Part shown: positions 14,393 to 22,133 of the stretch, in pieces
Position numbering within the stretch: the stretch's first letter is position 1
Layout: every line of letters begins with the position of its first letter
Assembly (NCBI GenBank): GCA_009787075.1
Contig: WRGS01000231.1
Span: 1 to 26,371, forward strand
Origin: Paludibacter sp.
GTDB taxonomy: Bacteria; Bacteroidota; Bacteroidia; Bacteroidales; Paludibacteraceae
Length of the DNA: 26,371 bases
Direction: 5' to 3'
Position numbers and translations under genes: made by a program
Notes under the pieces: model-generated
Database searches by the model: none
What the model saw: the letters and a program-made list of their open reading frames with translations, nothing else
What the model was told of the DNA's origin: nothing

Positions 14393-14570
14393 TTAATAAT
14401 CCTGTAATTCAGACTGTAAGATTTGCGTTGAGCCGTTTTCGCCAACTTTTTTTACTAAACCATACTGCACTAAATAGGCAATATTTGAAGTGGTTACATT
14501 TTTTTCCAATGTAATCCGTAGCCCATTTGCCTGCTTCCAATATGCTGAATAACTGCGTTGTTTCTATCAT
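14393..14570 (-). pseudogene. frameshifted N-terminal piece of a DNA methyltransferase-like protein
   Basis: From ATG 14570 the frame reads MIETTQLFSILEAGKWATDY then IGKK and leaves sense at a run of seven A (T7 at 14499-14505 on the plus strand). Removing one A gives IGKNVTTSNIAYLVQYG, LVKKVGENGSTQILQSELQDY and a stop at 14393, 58 residues in all. This resembles, from memory, the N-terminal recognition segment of Bacteroidetes/Firmicutes adenine- or cytosine-specific DNA methylases, whose catalytic part (DPPY/SPPY and SAM motifs) is absent here. It is therefore both frameshifted and truncated. A change of the A tract alone would not restore an enzyme. The family assignment needs a search. 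Confidence 0.5.
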
Positions 14571-14607
14571 TTCTGAATAGATTTTACAAATTTGCAAAGA
14601 TTACAAT

Positions 14608-15627
14608 TTATTTTGAATTTTTCTTATAATATTTAATCAGTTTTGGTATAACCTCTTCAATTGTTGCAGTAATAACATAATCAGCGATTGTGTTGATTGG
14701 GGCGGCAGGGTCGTTGTTAATTGAGATAATTAACGAACTTTCCTGCATTCCTGCAATGTGCTGTATTTGCCCCGAAATACCGCAGGCAATATACAGTTTT
14801 GGACGCACGGTTACGCCTGTTTGTCCGATTTGACGTTCGTGTTCGGCAAAGCCCGCATCAACAGCCGCACGCGATGCGCCAACTTCTGCACCCAAAACGT
14901 CTGCCAATTCGTATAAAAGTTTGAAATTTTCTTCCGAGCCAACGCCATAACCGCCTGCAACAATTATTGACGCGCCGCCAAGATTTACTTTCGACTTTTC
15001 GATATGCCGCTCAATAACTTCTATCACAAAATCGGAATCAGAAACATATTTCGCCACATCAATTTTGCGCGTTTCGCCCTTGTAATTTGCATCGCGGATT
15101 TCTTTTTTCATCACACCCTGACGCACAGTAGCCATTTGCGGACGACAATCGGGATTGACAATCGTAGCCACAATATTTCCGCCAAAAGCAGGACGAATTT
15201 GATAAAGCAAATCGTGATAGGTTTTGGCATTTTTCTTATCTTCATAATCGCCGATTTCGAGCGAAGTACAGTCGGCAGTCAATCCGCTGAACAGCGCCGA
15301 CGACACGCGCGGACCCAAATCACGCCCGACAGATGTTGCACCCATAAGCGCAATTTGCGGCTGCTGCTGTTTGAAAAGATTTACCAGCAACGAAGTGTGC
15401 GGCAATGAAGTATAAGGATAAAGGCGTTTGTCATCTGCAATGTGCAGAATATCAACGCCAAAAGGAAATACTTGCGCACCAATGCCGTCAAGTTTGTAAC
15501 CTGCTGCAAGAGCTTCGAGTTGTACGCCAAGTTGGTCAGCCAAAGAACGTCCTTTGGTCAAAAGTTCAAGCGAAACATCGCTAACAAGAGCATCTTCTAT
15601 CTCTAAATAAACAAATACGTTATTCAT
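14608..15627 (-). CDS. etfA: electron transfer flavoprotein, alpha subunit
   Basis: EtfA binds FAD and, with EtfB, passes electrons from acyl-CoA dehydrogenases to the quinone pool or takes part in bifurcation. The 339-residue protein has the N-terminal alpha/beta domain and the C-terminal FAD domain: IVAGGYGVGSEENF, GASRAAVDAGF, QIGQTGVTVRPKLYIACGIS, GQIQHIAGM and INNDPAAPINTIADY, all family hallmarks. Length and motifs are complete. The usual partner etfB is not next to it: the upstream neighbour is an exosortase gene 95 bases away and nothing fits downstream. It has its own promoter box, so it is not simply the tail of the exosortase operon. Confidence 0.93.
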   Translation of the reverse strand: MNNVFVYLEIEDALVSDVSLELLTKGRSLADQLGVQLEALAAGYKLDGIGAQVFPFGVDILHIADDKRLYPYTSLPHTSLLVNLFKQQQPQIALMGATSVGRDLGPRVSSALFSGLTADCTSLEIGDYEDKKNAKTYHDLLYQIRPAFGGNIVATIVNPDCRPQMATVRQGVMKKEIRDANYKGETRKIDVAKYVSDSDFVIEVIERHIEKSKVNLGGASIIVAGGYGVGSEENFKLLYELADVLGAEVGASRAAVDAGFAEHERQIGQTGVTVRPKLYIACGISGQIQHIAGMQESSLIISINNDPAAPINTIADYVITATIEEVIPKLIKYYKKNSK

Positions 15628-15668
15628 ATTTTATAAAAGTCTGTTTTTTTTGATGTTAAAAAAGTTTG

Positions 15669-15676
15669 CAAATGTA
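15669..15676 (-). promoter_or_regulatory. -7 box of etfA
   Basis: Minus strand TACATTTG fits TAnnTTTG, 41 bases upstream of the etfA start. A TTG (15702..15700) lies 23 bases further up, slightly longer than usual. Confidence 0.45.
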
Positions 15677-15722
15677 AATGAATTTTTTAAAATTACACGC
15701 AAACAAATGAAAATTTATAGTA

Positions 15723-16316
15723 TCATTTTCTAGTAAAACCTCTGCTTTTGCGTACAAATTTTTCTTCCCAAAGTACCCACATTAAGAAAATTACAAAATA
15801 AAAAAGCAGTTTTAAGAAAATTTCATGAACAAAATAAAACCATTGAGGGTGAGATTTTACTATTATTGCTATTATGCTTATTCTGAATATGTTAAACAAA
15901 TAAATTACCGCAAGTCCTGCGGGAATATACCAAAGTTTCTTCTGCCACGGTCCGCGATAAAATGCTATTATACAAATAAATATATACGACTGCTTAATTG
16001 CCGTACAACCCCATACAATGCGAATTCCCTGTTGAACATCGGGAAACCAGATATTGTTTCCAAACCGCAGAACAGAGCCAAAACCTAAAAAGTTGATTAT
16101 TTTGTTGCAAACCATAGCAATATGCCGCACCATAAACCTGAACGGCGCAGAAACGTCAATTCCCAAAAAAGTTACAAGCGAATCCGATTCATCGCCTATG
16201 ACAAAAAATTTCCACAAGAAGTGTGCAACTGCAAGTATTACAACAAAATAAATTATACCGGAATAATGTTCGTATTTTCCAAAAATACTTTTTTCAGTTT
16301 GATTTGTGTTTCCCAT
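15723..16316 (-). CDS. exosortase/archaeosortase-family membrane transpeptidase
   Basis: A 197-residue polytopic protein with about five to six hydrophobic segments. It has the three residues expected for the active site of exosortases: Cys104 in WGCTAIKQ, Arg145 in FNIFRI and His164 in FVHEI, each at or near a membrane edge. Known exosortases recognise short C-terminal tripartite signals (motif, hydrophobic helix, basic tail) and cleave or transfer the protein to a surface anchor. Several Bacteroidetes variants (XrtF, XrtN, XrtY types) exist; which type this is cannot be told. No protein in the window ends in such a signal and no glycan-synthesis cluster is adjacent. It lies 45 bases behind tsaD and probably shares its transcript. 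Confidence 0.8.
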   Translation of the reverse strand: MGNTNQTEKSIFGKYEHYSGIIYFVVILAVAHFLWKFFVIGDESDSLVTFLGIDVSAPFRFMVRHIAMVCNKIINFLGFGSVLRFGNNIWFPDVQQGIRIVWGCTAIKQSYIFICIIAFYRGPWQKKLWYIPAGLAVIYLFNIFRISIIAIIVKSHPQWFYFVHEIFLKLLFYFVIFLMWVLWEEKFVRKSRGFTRK

Positions 16317-16361
16317 TTTTAAATTAATTTATATAATTTTGGTATTTTGAAATAATTCAGT

Positions 16362-17387
16362 TTAAATGGTAACTCTGGCGAACGGTACTTCTGTAAGCGC
16401 ACAAAAATCGTTTTTCAAATATTTAAAATAACCTGCCATTGCTATCATAGCGGCATTGTCGGTTGTGTAGGCAAAAGGCGGAATAAAAACATTCCAATTG
16501 TATTTTTTGCCAACATCAACAAATGCCTGCCGCAGAGCCGAATTTGCCGAAACTCCGCCTGCAAGCGCAATTTCGCTGATATTCAATTCTTTGGCTGCCA
16601 AAATCAGTTTTTTCATTAAAATATATACCACCGTTGCCTGAAGGCAAGCGCAAAGGTCGTTTATATTTTCAGAAATAAAATCAGAATTTTCTGCCTGTTT
16701 ATCTCTTAAAAAATATAAAAAAGATGTTTTCAATCCGCTAAAACTGTAATCATAGCCTTTAATATTCGGTTTGCTAAACGAAAATTTTGCAGGATTGCCT
16801 TCTTTTGCAAGTTTATCAATATGCGGACCGCCCGGATAGGGTAAGCCCATAATTTTTGCGCATTTATCGAACGCTTCGCCCGCTGCATCATCTATTGTTT
16901 GCCCGATAACCTGCATTTTGTCAAAATCATCGACAAGAATAATTTGTGAATTTCCACCGGAAACCAACAGACAAAGAAAAGGAAATTTCGGTTTGTGCTC
17001 CCCTGATTTTCCATCGTTGATAAAATGCGCCAAAACGTGTCCCTGCAAATGATTTACATCAACGAGCGGAACGCCAAGCGACTGAGCGAAACCTTTTGCA
17101 AAACTTGTTCCAACGAGCAACGAACCGAGCAAACCCGGTCCGCGCGTGAAAGCGATTGCCGAAAGTTCCGATTTGTCAATATTTGCGCGTTTCAATGCTT
17201 CCCAAACAACAGGAATAATATTCTGCTGATGTGCCCGCGATGCCAATTCAGGCACAACGCCTCCAAAAGCCGCGTGAATTTGCTGACTTGCGATAACATT
17301 CGACAGCAATACGCCATCTTGCAACACTGCTGCCGAAGTATCGTCGCATGAAGATTCTATACCCAAAATCGTTACAGGTTTCATCAT
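16362..17387 (-). CDS. tsaD: tRNA N6-adenosine threonylcarbamoyltransferase
   Basis: TsaD transfers the threonylcarbamoyl group to A37 of ANN-decoding tRNAs (t6A), with TsaB and TsaE. The 341-residue length is typical. The motifs are ILGIESSCDDTSAAV (8-22), ELASRAHQQN (47-56), the metal-binding His113 and His117 in VNHLQGHVLAH, the GGNSQIILV loop and the C-terminal AYTTDNAAMIAMAGY with its conserved Asp. The protein is cytoplasmic and essential in most bacteria. It starts only three bases after the stop of the alpha-amylase gene, so the two are co-transcribed. This is unusual company for a housekeeping gene. Confidence 0.96.
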   Translation of the reverse strand: MMKPVTILGIESSCDDTSAAVLQDGVLLSNVIASQQIHAAFGGVVPELASRAHQQNIIPVVWEALKRANIDKSELSAIAFTRGPGLLGSLLVGTSFAKGFAQSLGVPLVDVNHLQGHVLAHFINDGKSGEHKPKFPFLCLLVSGGNSQIILVDDFDKMQVIGQTIDDAAGEAFDKCAKIMGLPYPGGPHIDKLAKEGNPAKFSFSKPNIKGYDYSFSGLKTSFLYFLRDKQAENSDFISENINDLCACLQATVVYILMKKLILAAKELNISEIALAGGVSANSALRQAFVDVGKKYNWNVFIPPFAYTTDNAAMIAMAGYFKYLKNDFCALTEVPFARVTI

Positions 17388-17390
17388 CTT

Positions 17391-18746
17391 TTATCTTACC
17401 CAAACCTTGTATTCCCAAGGTCCGAGTTTGATTGGGAATGTAATTGTCGATTTTTTGCCTGTAAAATATTCGGTAAATTCTTCTTTTGGAAAAACGTCAT
17501 TAGTATAAACATCGTGTTTTTTGCCGCTCAAATTCAAAGCAACAACAATTTCTTTGCCTTCTTTTTTCCGCGAAAAAATCAAAATATCTTCTGCCGCACC
17601 AACACGATTAAACATTTTCACATCGCCGCCTTGTGCGCCTGCTTTCAACGCAGGATGCGTGTGTTTGAGATTGTTAAGTTTTTTGTAAAAAGCAAAAGTG
17701 CTGTTTTTAGACCACGAAATCTGGTCTTTGTCAAAAAACTTCAAACGCCTGTTGAATCCGATTTCCTGCCCTGAATAAATCAGCGGCATTCCGGGCAAAG
17801 TATAAGTCAAAACCGCAAACGCTTGCACGCCGCCTTTATAACGCTCATATTCAGTTCCGTTCCACGAATTTTCGTCGTGATTGGTAATGAAATTCATTTT
17901 GTAAGCATCTTCGGGCAAAATGGAATCATTTTTTATCAAATAATTGCGAATTGTTTGCACGCTGCTGTCTTTGGCAACATTATTCATCAAATGCAACAAA
18001 TTCCAAGCATAATCTGCATCAAAAGCGTTGAATAGCAGTTCTGGATTTTCGGCTTCGGCAAGCATAAATACAGGCTTGATACTGTCCAAAACAATGCGCG
18101 TACTGTCCCAAAACGAAGTTGGAACTTCGCCTGCAACATCACAGCGAAAACCGTCAATATCAAAATTTGATACCCAAAATTTCATTGCATCGGTCATTGC
18201 AGCACGCATCGCGCCATTGCCATAATTGAGTTTGTAAGTGTCTGTCCAATCGTATGGACTTAAAGGATTTCCCACAGAATCAAGCATATACCAATCTTTA
18301 TGTTCGGCAAGCCAAACATTATCGCAACCGGTATGATTGGCAACCCAATCAATAATTACCTTAAAACCTTGCTCGTGCGCACTTGCAACAAGCGTTTTAA
18401 AATCGTCGGCAGTGCCAAATTCGGGATTTATGGCTTTGTAATCTTTTACAGCATAATAACTTCCGAGTTTACCTTTGCGGTTAAGTTCAGAAATTGGATT
18501 AACAGGCATAAACCACAAAACATCAACGCCTAAATCTTTCAACTGCGGCAAATATTTTTCAAAGGCTTTAAAAGTGCCTTCTTTTGTGTATTGACGCACA
18601 TTTACTTCATAAATTACAGCCGAGCGCGTCCAATCGGAATGCACAACAGGCTTTGGTTCAAATGTTTTTTTCGCGGTTTTATTGCACGAAACGACAAAAA
18701 ACGCAGCAAAAATAACTGTTAAAGAAAATAAAATCGTTTTTTTCAT
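17391..18746 (-). CDS. alpha-amylase family (GH13) lipoprotein
   Basis: The ATG at 18746 opens a lipoprotein signal (MKKTILFSLTVIFAAFFVVSC, Cys21); 32 extra upstream codons were rejected. The 451-residue protein has the GH13 barrel: region I DWVANH (133-138), region II GFRCDVAG with nucleophile Asp203, region III with Glu231 (AEAE), and region IV NHDE with Asp291. A small C-terminal beta domain follows. It hydrolyses alpha-1,4-glucans such as starch or glycogen fragments, probably on the periplasmic face since no acidic surface-export signal follows the Cys (inference). No susC/susD genes flank it, so this is not a classical starch-utilisation locus. It is compact for the family and leads the operon with tsaD. 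Confidence 0.9.
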   Translation of the reverse strand: MKKTILFSLTVIFAAFFVVSCNKTAKKTFEPKPVVHSDWTRSAVIYEVNVRQYTKEGTFKAFEKYLPQLKDLGVDVLWFMPVNPISELNRKGKLGSYYAVKDYKAINPEFGTADDFKTLVASAHEQGFKVIIDWVANHTGCDNVWLAEHKDWYMLDSVGNPLSPYDWTDTYKLNYGNGAMRAAMTDAMKFWVSNFDIDGFRCDVAGEVPTSFWDSTRIVLDSIKPVFMLAEAENPELLFNAFDADYAWNLLHLMNNVAKDSSVQTIRNYLIKNDSILPEDAYKMNFITNHDENSWNGTEYERYKGGVQAFAVLTYTLPGMPLIYSGQEIGFNRRLKFFDKDQISWSKNSTFAFYKKLNNLKHTHPALKAGAQGGDVKMFNRVGAAEDILIFSRKKEGKEIVVALNLSGKKHDVYTNDVFPKEEFTEYFTGKKSTITFPIKLGPWEYKVWVR

Positions 18747-18800
18747 TATAAAATTAATTTTTAAAAATTTATTAATGATTAGGATTAGAATAAATTGTTG

Positions 18801-18808
18801 CAAAATTA
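18801..18808 (-). promoter_or_regulatory. -7 box of the amylase-tsaD operon
   Basis: Minus strand TAATTTTG fits TAnnTTTG and lies 55 bases upstream of the chosen amylase start, supporting that start. The nearest TTG is too far upstream to be an ideal -33 element. Confidence 0.45.
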
Positions 18809-18872
18809 CAATATTATTTTTGAAAAAATCTTTGCAAAACAAAAAATATATGAAAAATTAACTTTTAAAATT

Positions 18873-19400
18873 TCATTTCATTTTTCTGAACATTTCCCAA
18901 ATTACAATTCCTGCGGAGACGCTTACATTGAGTGAATGTTTTGTGCCAAATTGTGGAATTTCCAAACATAAATCGCTTGCGCTAACTATTTGCTGCTGAA
19001 CGCCTTTTACTTCATTTCCAAAAATTACAGCGTATTTCGCGTTTTTCTCTGTGCGAAAGTCCGCAATATTTGTACTGCCTGTTGCCTGTTCTACAGAAAT
19101 AATTGTAAAATTCTGATTTTTAAGCAATTCTATTGCCGAAAGCGTATCTTCAAAATATTGCCACTCAACAGAAAATTCCGCGCCCAAAGCGGTTTTATGA
19201 ATTTCGGCGTTAGGCGGTGTGCCGCTAACGCCACAAAGCAAAATTTTCTCCACTAAAAACGCGTCGCAAGTGCGAAAAACCGAGCCTATATTGTGCAAAC
19301 TGCGCACATTATCCAACACAACAACTAACGGAATTTTTTGTGTATTTTTAAATTCTTCGGTTGTAATTCGTTGAATTTCAGATGTTTTTAGTTTTTGCAT
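18873..19400 (-). CDS. TrmH/SpoU-family RNA 2'-O-methyltransferase
   Basis: The ATG at 19400 is preferred over the adjacent GTG. The 175-residue SPOUT enzyme has motif 1 (NVRSLHNIGSVFRTCDAF), motif 2 (AVIFGNEVKGV) and motif 3 (LEIPQFGTKHSLNVSVSAGI), which together form the knotted SAM site. The Arg in motif 1 is the usual catalytic residue for ribose methylation. There is no N-terminal RNA-binding extension of the RlmB type, so a tRNA substrate (as for TrmH-like proteins) is plausible, but the target cannot be fixed. It is monocistronic, divergent from the rhomboid gene. Confidence 0.9.
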   Translation of the reverse strand: MQKLKTSEIQRITTEEFKNTQKIPLVVVLDNVRSLHNIGSVFRTCDAFLVEKILLCGVSGTPPNAEIHKTALGAEFSVEWQYFEDTLSAIELLKNQNFTIISVEQATGSTNIADFRTEKNAKYAVIFGNEVKGVQQQIVSASDLCLEIPQFGTKHSLNVSVSAGIVIWEMFRKMK

Positions 19401-19418
19401 CACTTTTATTTTTTATCA

Positions 19419-19426
19419 CAAAAATA
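19419..19426 (-). promoter_or_regulatory. -7 box of the TrmH-type gene
   Basis: Minus strand TATTTTTG fits TAnnTTTG, 18 bases upstream of the ATG at 19400, leaving a very short leader. Confidence 0.35.
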
Positions 19427-19488
19427 ATATTTCACTTTAAAATTTCCAAAATATTATTTTTTAAATATTTTAAACCAAAAATTTATGC

Positions 19489-19496
19489 TAATTTTG
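19489..19496 (+). promoter_or_regulatory. -7 box of the rhomboid gene
   Basis: TAATTTTG fits TAnnTTTG and lies 43 bases before the rhomboid start. No correctly spaced TTG is evident. It is divergent from the promoter of the TrmH-type gene. Confidence 0.45.
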
Positions 19497-19539
19497 CAGA
19501 AAATTTTATTAAATTTAAAAAAAACCGTATAATTATAAG

Positions 19540-20433
19540 ATGACTTTTTCTGAACAGATAAAATATCAATTTAAAAATGGCGGTGCGCATATTTCGCTGA
19601 TTTACATAAATATAGCGGTTTTTGTTCTTGCAAAAGCGGTTGAAATTGTGTGCAAACTTTTTTTGCTCAAAGGGTTTGATTTAACTTCGGTTTTGGCGAT
19701 GCCTTACGATTTATACACTTTGAGTACAAAGTTTTGGACGCCAATAACTTATATGTTTTATCACGAAAATTTTTGGCATATTCTTTTTAATATGCTTTGC
19801 CTTTATTGGTTTGGCGTTTTGTTTTTAGCAAATTTTTCTGTCAAGCAATTTGTGTCGGTTTATGTGTTTGGCGGGCTTGCCGCAGCGGCGTTTTATCTGT
19901 TAAGTTTCAATATGATACCATATTATCAACATTATTTTTCGGCGCATTTGTTTATGATGGGCGCATCAGGTGCGATTATGGCTTTGATTGCGGCTGTGGC
20001 GATGTGGCAGCCGAATGCAGAAATTCGTTTGCTTTTTATCGGCGCGGTAAAACTGAAATATATTGCCATTTTTTTTGTTGCAATAAGTTTTTTCGGCTTG
20101 GCAGGCAACAACGCAGGCGGCGAAATGGCGCATCTTGGCGGAGCGGCGGCTGGTTGGCTTTTTGCTTTTTGTCTTAAAAATAAAAATATTGATATTACCG
20201 CGTGGGTTATGTGCATAATCGATTGGTTTGCAACGACTTTCCGTCCGCGCAAACAACCGAAACTCAAATTTACAAAATTCGATTCAAGCCGAACGACAGA
20301 TGCGGAATTTAATATGGATAAGGCTCAAAATATGGAAAAAATTGACACTATTTTAGATAAAATAAAAGCATCTGGTTACGAAAGTTTAACAAATGCCGAA
20401 AAACAGTTTTTGTTTTCGCAAGGTAGAAAATAA
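19540..20433 (+). CDS. rhomboid-family intramembrane serine protease
   Basis: A 297-residue membrane protein with about six transmembrane helices in the first 215 residues. HENFWHILFNMLCLYWFG (75-92) is the conserved His/Asn helix, GASGA (141-145) holds the catalytic Ser143, and MAHLGGAAAG (196-205) holds the catalytic His198. These are the full Ser-His dyad and oxyanion residues, so it should be active. A soluble C-terminal tail ends in IDTILDKIKASGYESLTNAE, a motif I recall from many Bacteroidetes rhomboids. Substrates are membrane proteins with unstable helices; none can be named. It is followed 60 bases later by the endonuclease/phosphatase-family gene, probably in one operon. Confidence 0.92.
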   Translation: MTFSEQIKYQFKNGGAHISLIYINIAVFVLAKAVEIVCKLFLLKGFDLTSVLAMPYDLYTLSTKFWTPITYMFYHENFWHILFNMLCLYWFGVLFLANFSVKQFVSVYVFGGLAAAAFYLLSFNMIPYYQHYFSAHLFMMGASGAIMALIAAVAMWQPNAEIRLLFIGAVKLKYIAIFFVAISFFGLAGNNAGGEMAHLGGAAAGWLFAFCLKNKNIDITAWVMCIIDWFATTFRPRKQPKLKFTKFDSSRTTDAEFNMDKAQNMEKIDTILDKIKASGYESLTNAEKQFLFSQGRK

Positions 20434-20493
20434 TCTTGCCTTTTCTTCGTTGTCTGAAACAAATGAGGTGGGCTTAAAAATATTTTAAAAAAA

Positions 20494-21591
20494 ATGTTTA
20501 GAAAAATAGTACGAACAATAATTTTGCTGATAAATATTGGTTTTGCGTTGTGTTTATTGGCAACTTTGGCGGCGGGCAGCATCAATCCGAACAGTTTCCC
20601 GCTGATTTCCAATTTGTCGTTGCTATCTCCTTATCTGTTGATAGTCAATATTTTATTCTTTTTATTTTGGATTATCAGATTAAAAAAATCAGCATTGGTT
20701 TCAGGAATTGTGCTGTTGTTTTCGTTTTCGGTGGTTGGGCGCACTTATCAGGCTTTTAGAGGTACGCCCGATTTGACAGGCAAAGAAACGACTGTTAAAA
20801 TTCTGACATATAATACAATGAGCAGTTTTGATTTTAAAAAATATTCGCCATCAGATACCGCTTCAGGCTATGGTTATATTCTTGGTCAAAATGCAGATAT
20901 TATACTTTTGCAGGAATTTTGCATAAGTCAAAAGCCTGAATATATTACAAATGAGGATATTAACAAAATTTTTAAAAATTACAAATATCAATATATATGG
21001 TATCGAAATAATTCCGTATCTTTGCAGGAAAGTGGAATGGCGATTTTTTCAAAATTTCCAATTGTCAAAAAGCAAAATATTGATATAAAATCGGCGTATA
21101 ATTCTGCAATTTATGCAGATATTAAAATAAATGATTCTATTTATCGTTTTTTTAATTTGCATTTGGAATCAAATAAAATTACGGCAATGGATAATGCCCG
21201 CATCAACAAAATTATTGAAAAGCCAAACAACGCAGATTTGACAGAAACAACAAAGCTTCTCGCTCAAAAACTCAGTGAGGCGGCAAAAATTCGTGCGGGG
21301 CAGGCTGAGCAAATCGCTGAATTAATAAAAACATCGCCTCACAAAGCCATTGTTTGCGGCGATTTTAATGATGTGCCGTTTTCGTACACTTATTCCACTG
21401 TAAAAAAAGGACTTAACGATGCTTTTGTTAAGTCGGGCAAGGGATTTGGTCTTACTTACGACAGAGGATTTTATAAATTGAGAATTGATTATATTTTATG
21501 CGATAAATGCCTGAAAACAAGTGATTTGCAGGTTGATAAGAAAAAACATTCCGACCATTATCCTGTTCATTGTTTGATGTATTTTCCGTAA
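20494..21591 (+). CDS. endonuclease/exonuclease/phosphatase-family membrane protein
   Basis: The 365-residue protein has three N-terminal transmembrane segments (about 8-30, 42-61 and 68-83) and then an EEP domain: TYNTMS with the metal-binding Asn, ILLQEFC (Glu), AIFSKFPIV, FFNLHLESN (His), VCGDFNDVP (Asp/Asn) and the final SDHYPVH with the general-base His. All catalytic residues are present. Members cleave phosphodiesters in nucleic acids, inositol phosphates or sphingomyelin. The membrane anchor places the active domain on one face of the inner membrane, so the substrate may be envelope-associated (inference). It pairs with a rhomboid gene upstream, an arrangement I recall from Bacteroidetes. 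Confidence 0.88.
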   Translation: MFRKIVRTIILLINIGFALCLLATLAAGSINPNSFPLISNLSLLSPYLLIVNILFFLFWIIRLKKSALVSGIVLLFSFSVVGRTYQAFRGTPDLTGKETTVKILTYNTMSSFDFKKYSPSDTASGYGYILGQNADIILLQEFCISQKPEYITNEDINKIFKNYKYQYIWYRNNSVSLQESGMAIFSKFPIVKKQNIDIKSAYNSAIYADIKINDSIYRFFNLHLESNKITAMDNARINKIIEKPNNADLTETTKLLAQKLSEAAKIRAGQAEQIAELIKTSPHKAIVCGDFNDVPFSYTYSTVKKGLNDAFVKSGKGFGLTYDRGFYKLRIDYILCDKCLKTSDLQVDKKKHSDHYPVHCLMYFP

Positions 21592-21651
21592 ATTGATGAA
21601 TTATTTGTTGATTTAATTATTTTTAATTTTAAAATTTTAGTTTTTTAAAAA

Positions 21652-22029
21652 ATGAATTTACCTGAAAATTTGAAATACACGAAAAACCACGAATGGTTGC
21701 GTGTGGAAGGCAATCATGCCTTTGTTGGAATTACCGATTTTGCGCAAAGCGAATTGGGCGAAATCGTGTTTGTAGAAGTTGAAACTATTGGGGAAACCTT
21801 GGCAGCAGAAGAAGCGTTTGGTTCTGTTGAGGCGGTTAAAACCGTTTCCGAATTGCTGATGCCTGTCGATGGCGATATTGTGAATTTCAACAGCGACCTC
21901 GAAGATTTCCCCGAATTTATCAATGATGACCCTTACGGCAAAGGTTGGATTATTGAGATTGTTGTTACGAATCCTGCGCAAATAGACGAATTGCTTTCGG
22001 CAGAAAGTTATAACGCATTGGTAGGTTAA
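21652..22029 (+). CDS. gcvH: glycine cleavage system H protein
   Basis: A 125-residue lipoyl-carrier protein. GSVEAVKTVSE (57-67) holds Lys63, which carries the lipoyl arm that shuttles aminomethyl groups between the P, T and L proteins. The start KYTKNHEWLRVEGNHAFVGI and the end DDPYGKGWIIEI are family hallmarks, and length is typical. The other glycine-cleavage genes are not in the window. It lies 60 bases behind the phosphatase-family gene. Confidence 0.96.
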   Translation: MNLPENLKYTKNHEWLRVEGNHAFVGITDFAQSELGEIVFVEVETIGETLAAEEAFGSVEAVKTVSELLMPVDGDIVNFNSDLEDFPEFINDDPYGKGWIIEIVVTNPAQIDELLSAESYNALVG

Positions 22030-22133
22030 AACAAAAATTAACATTAAAAGGTTGAAAATCAAGCGCGTTGCCGAAAGTTCTGCGTGAAAAAATAATTTTA
22101 TTTCTCGTTTTTTAACAAAAAAAATAAAAACAA

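Noticed and set aside
15004..15408. 134-codon plus-strand ORF opposite etfA
   Set aside because: Antisense shadow of a complete, conserved flavoprotein gene.
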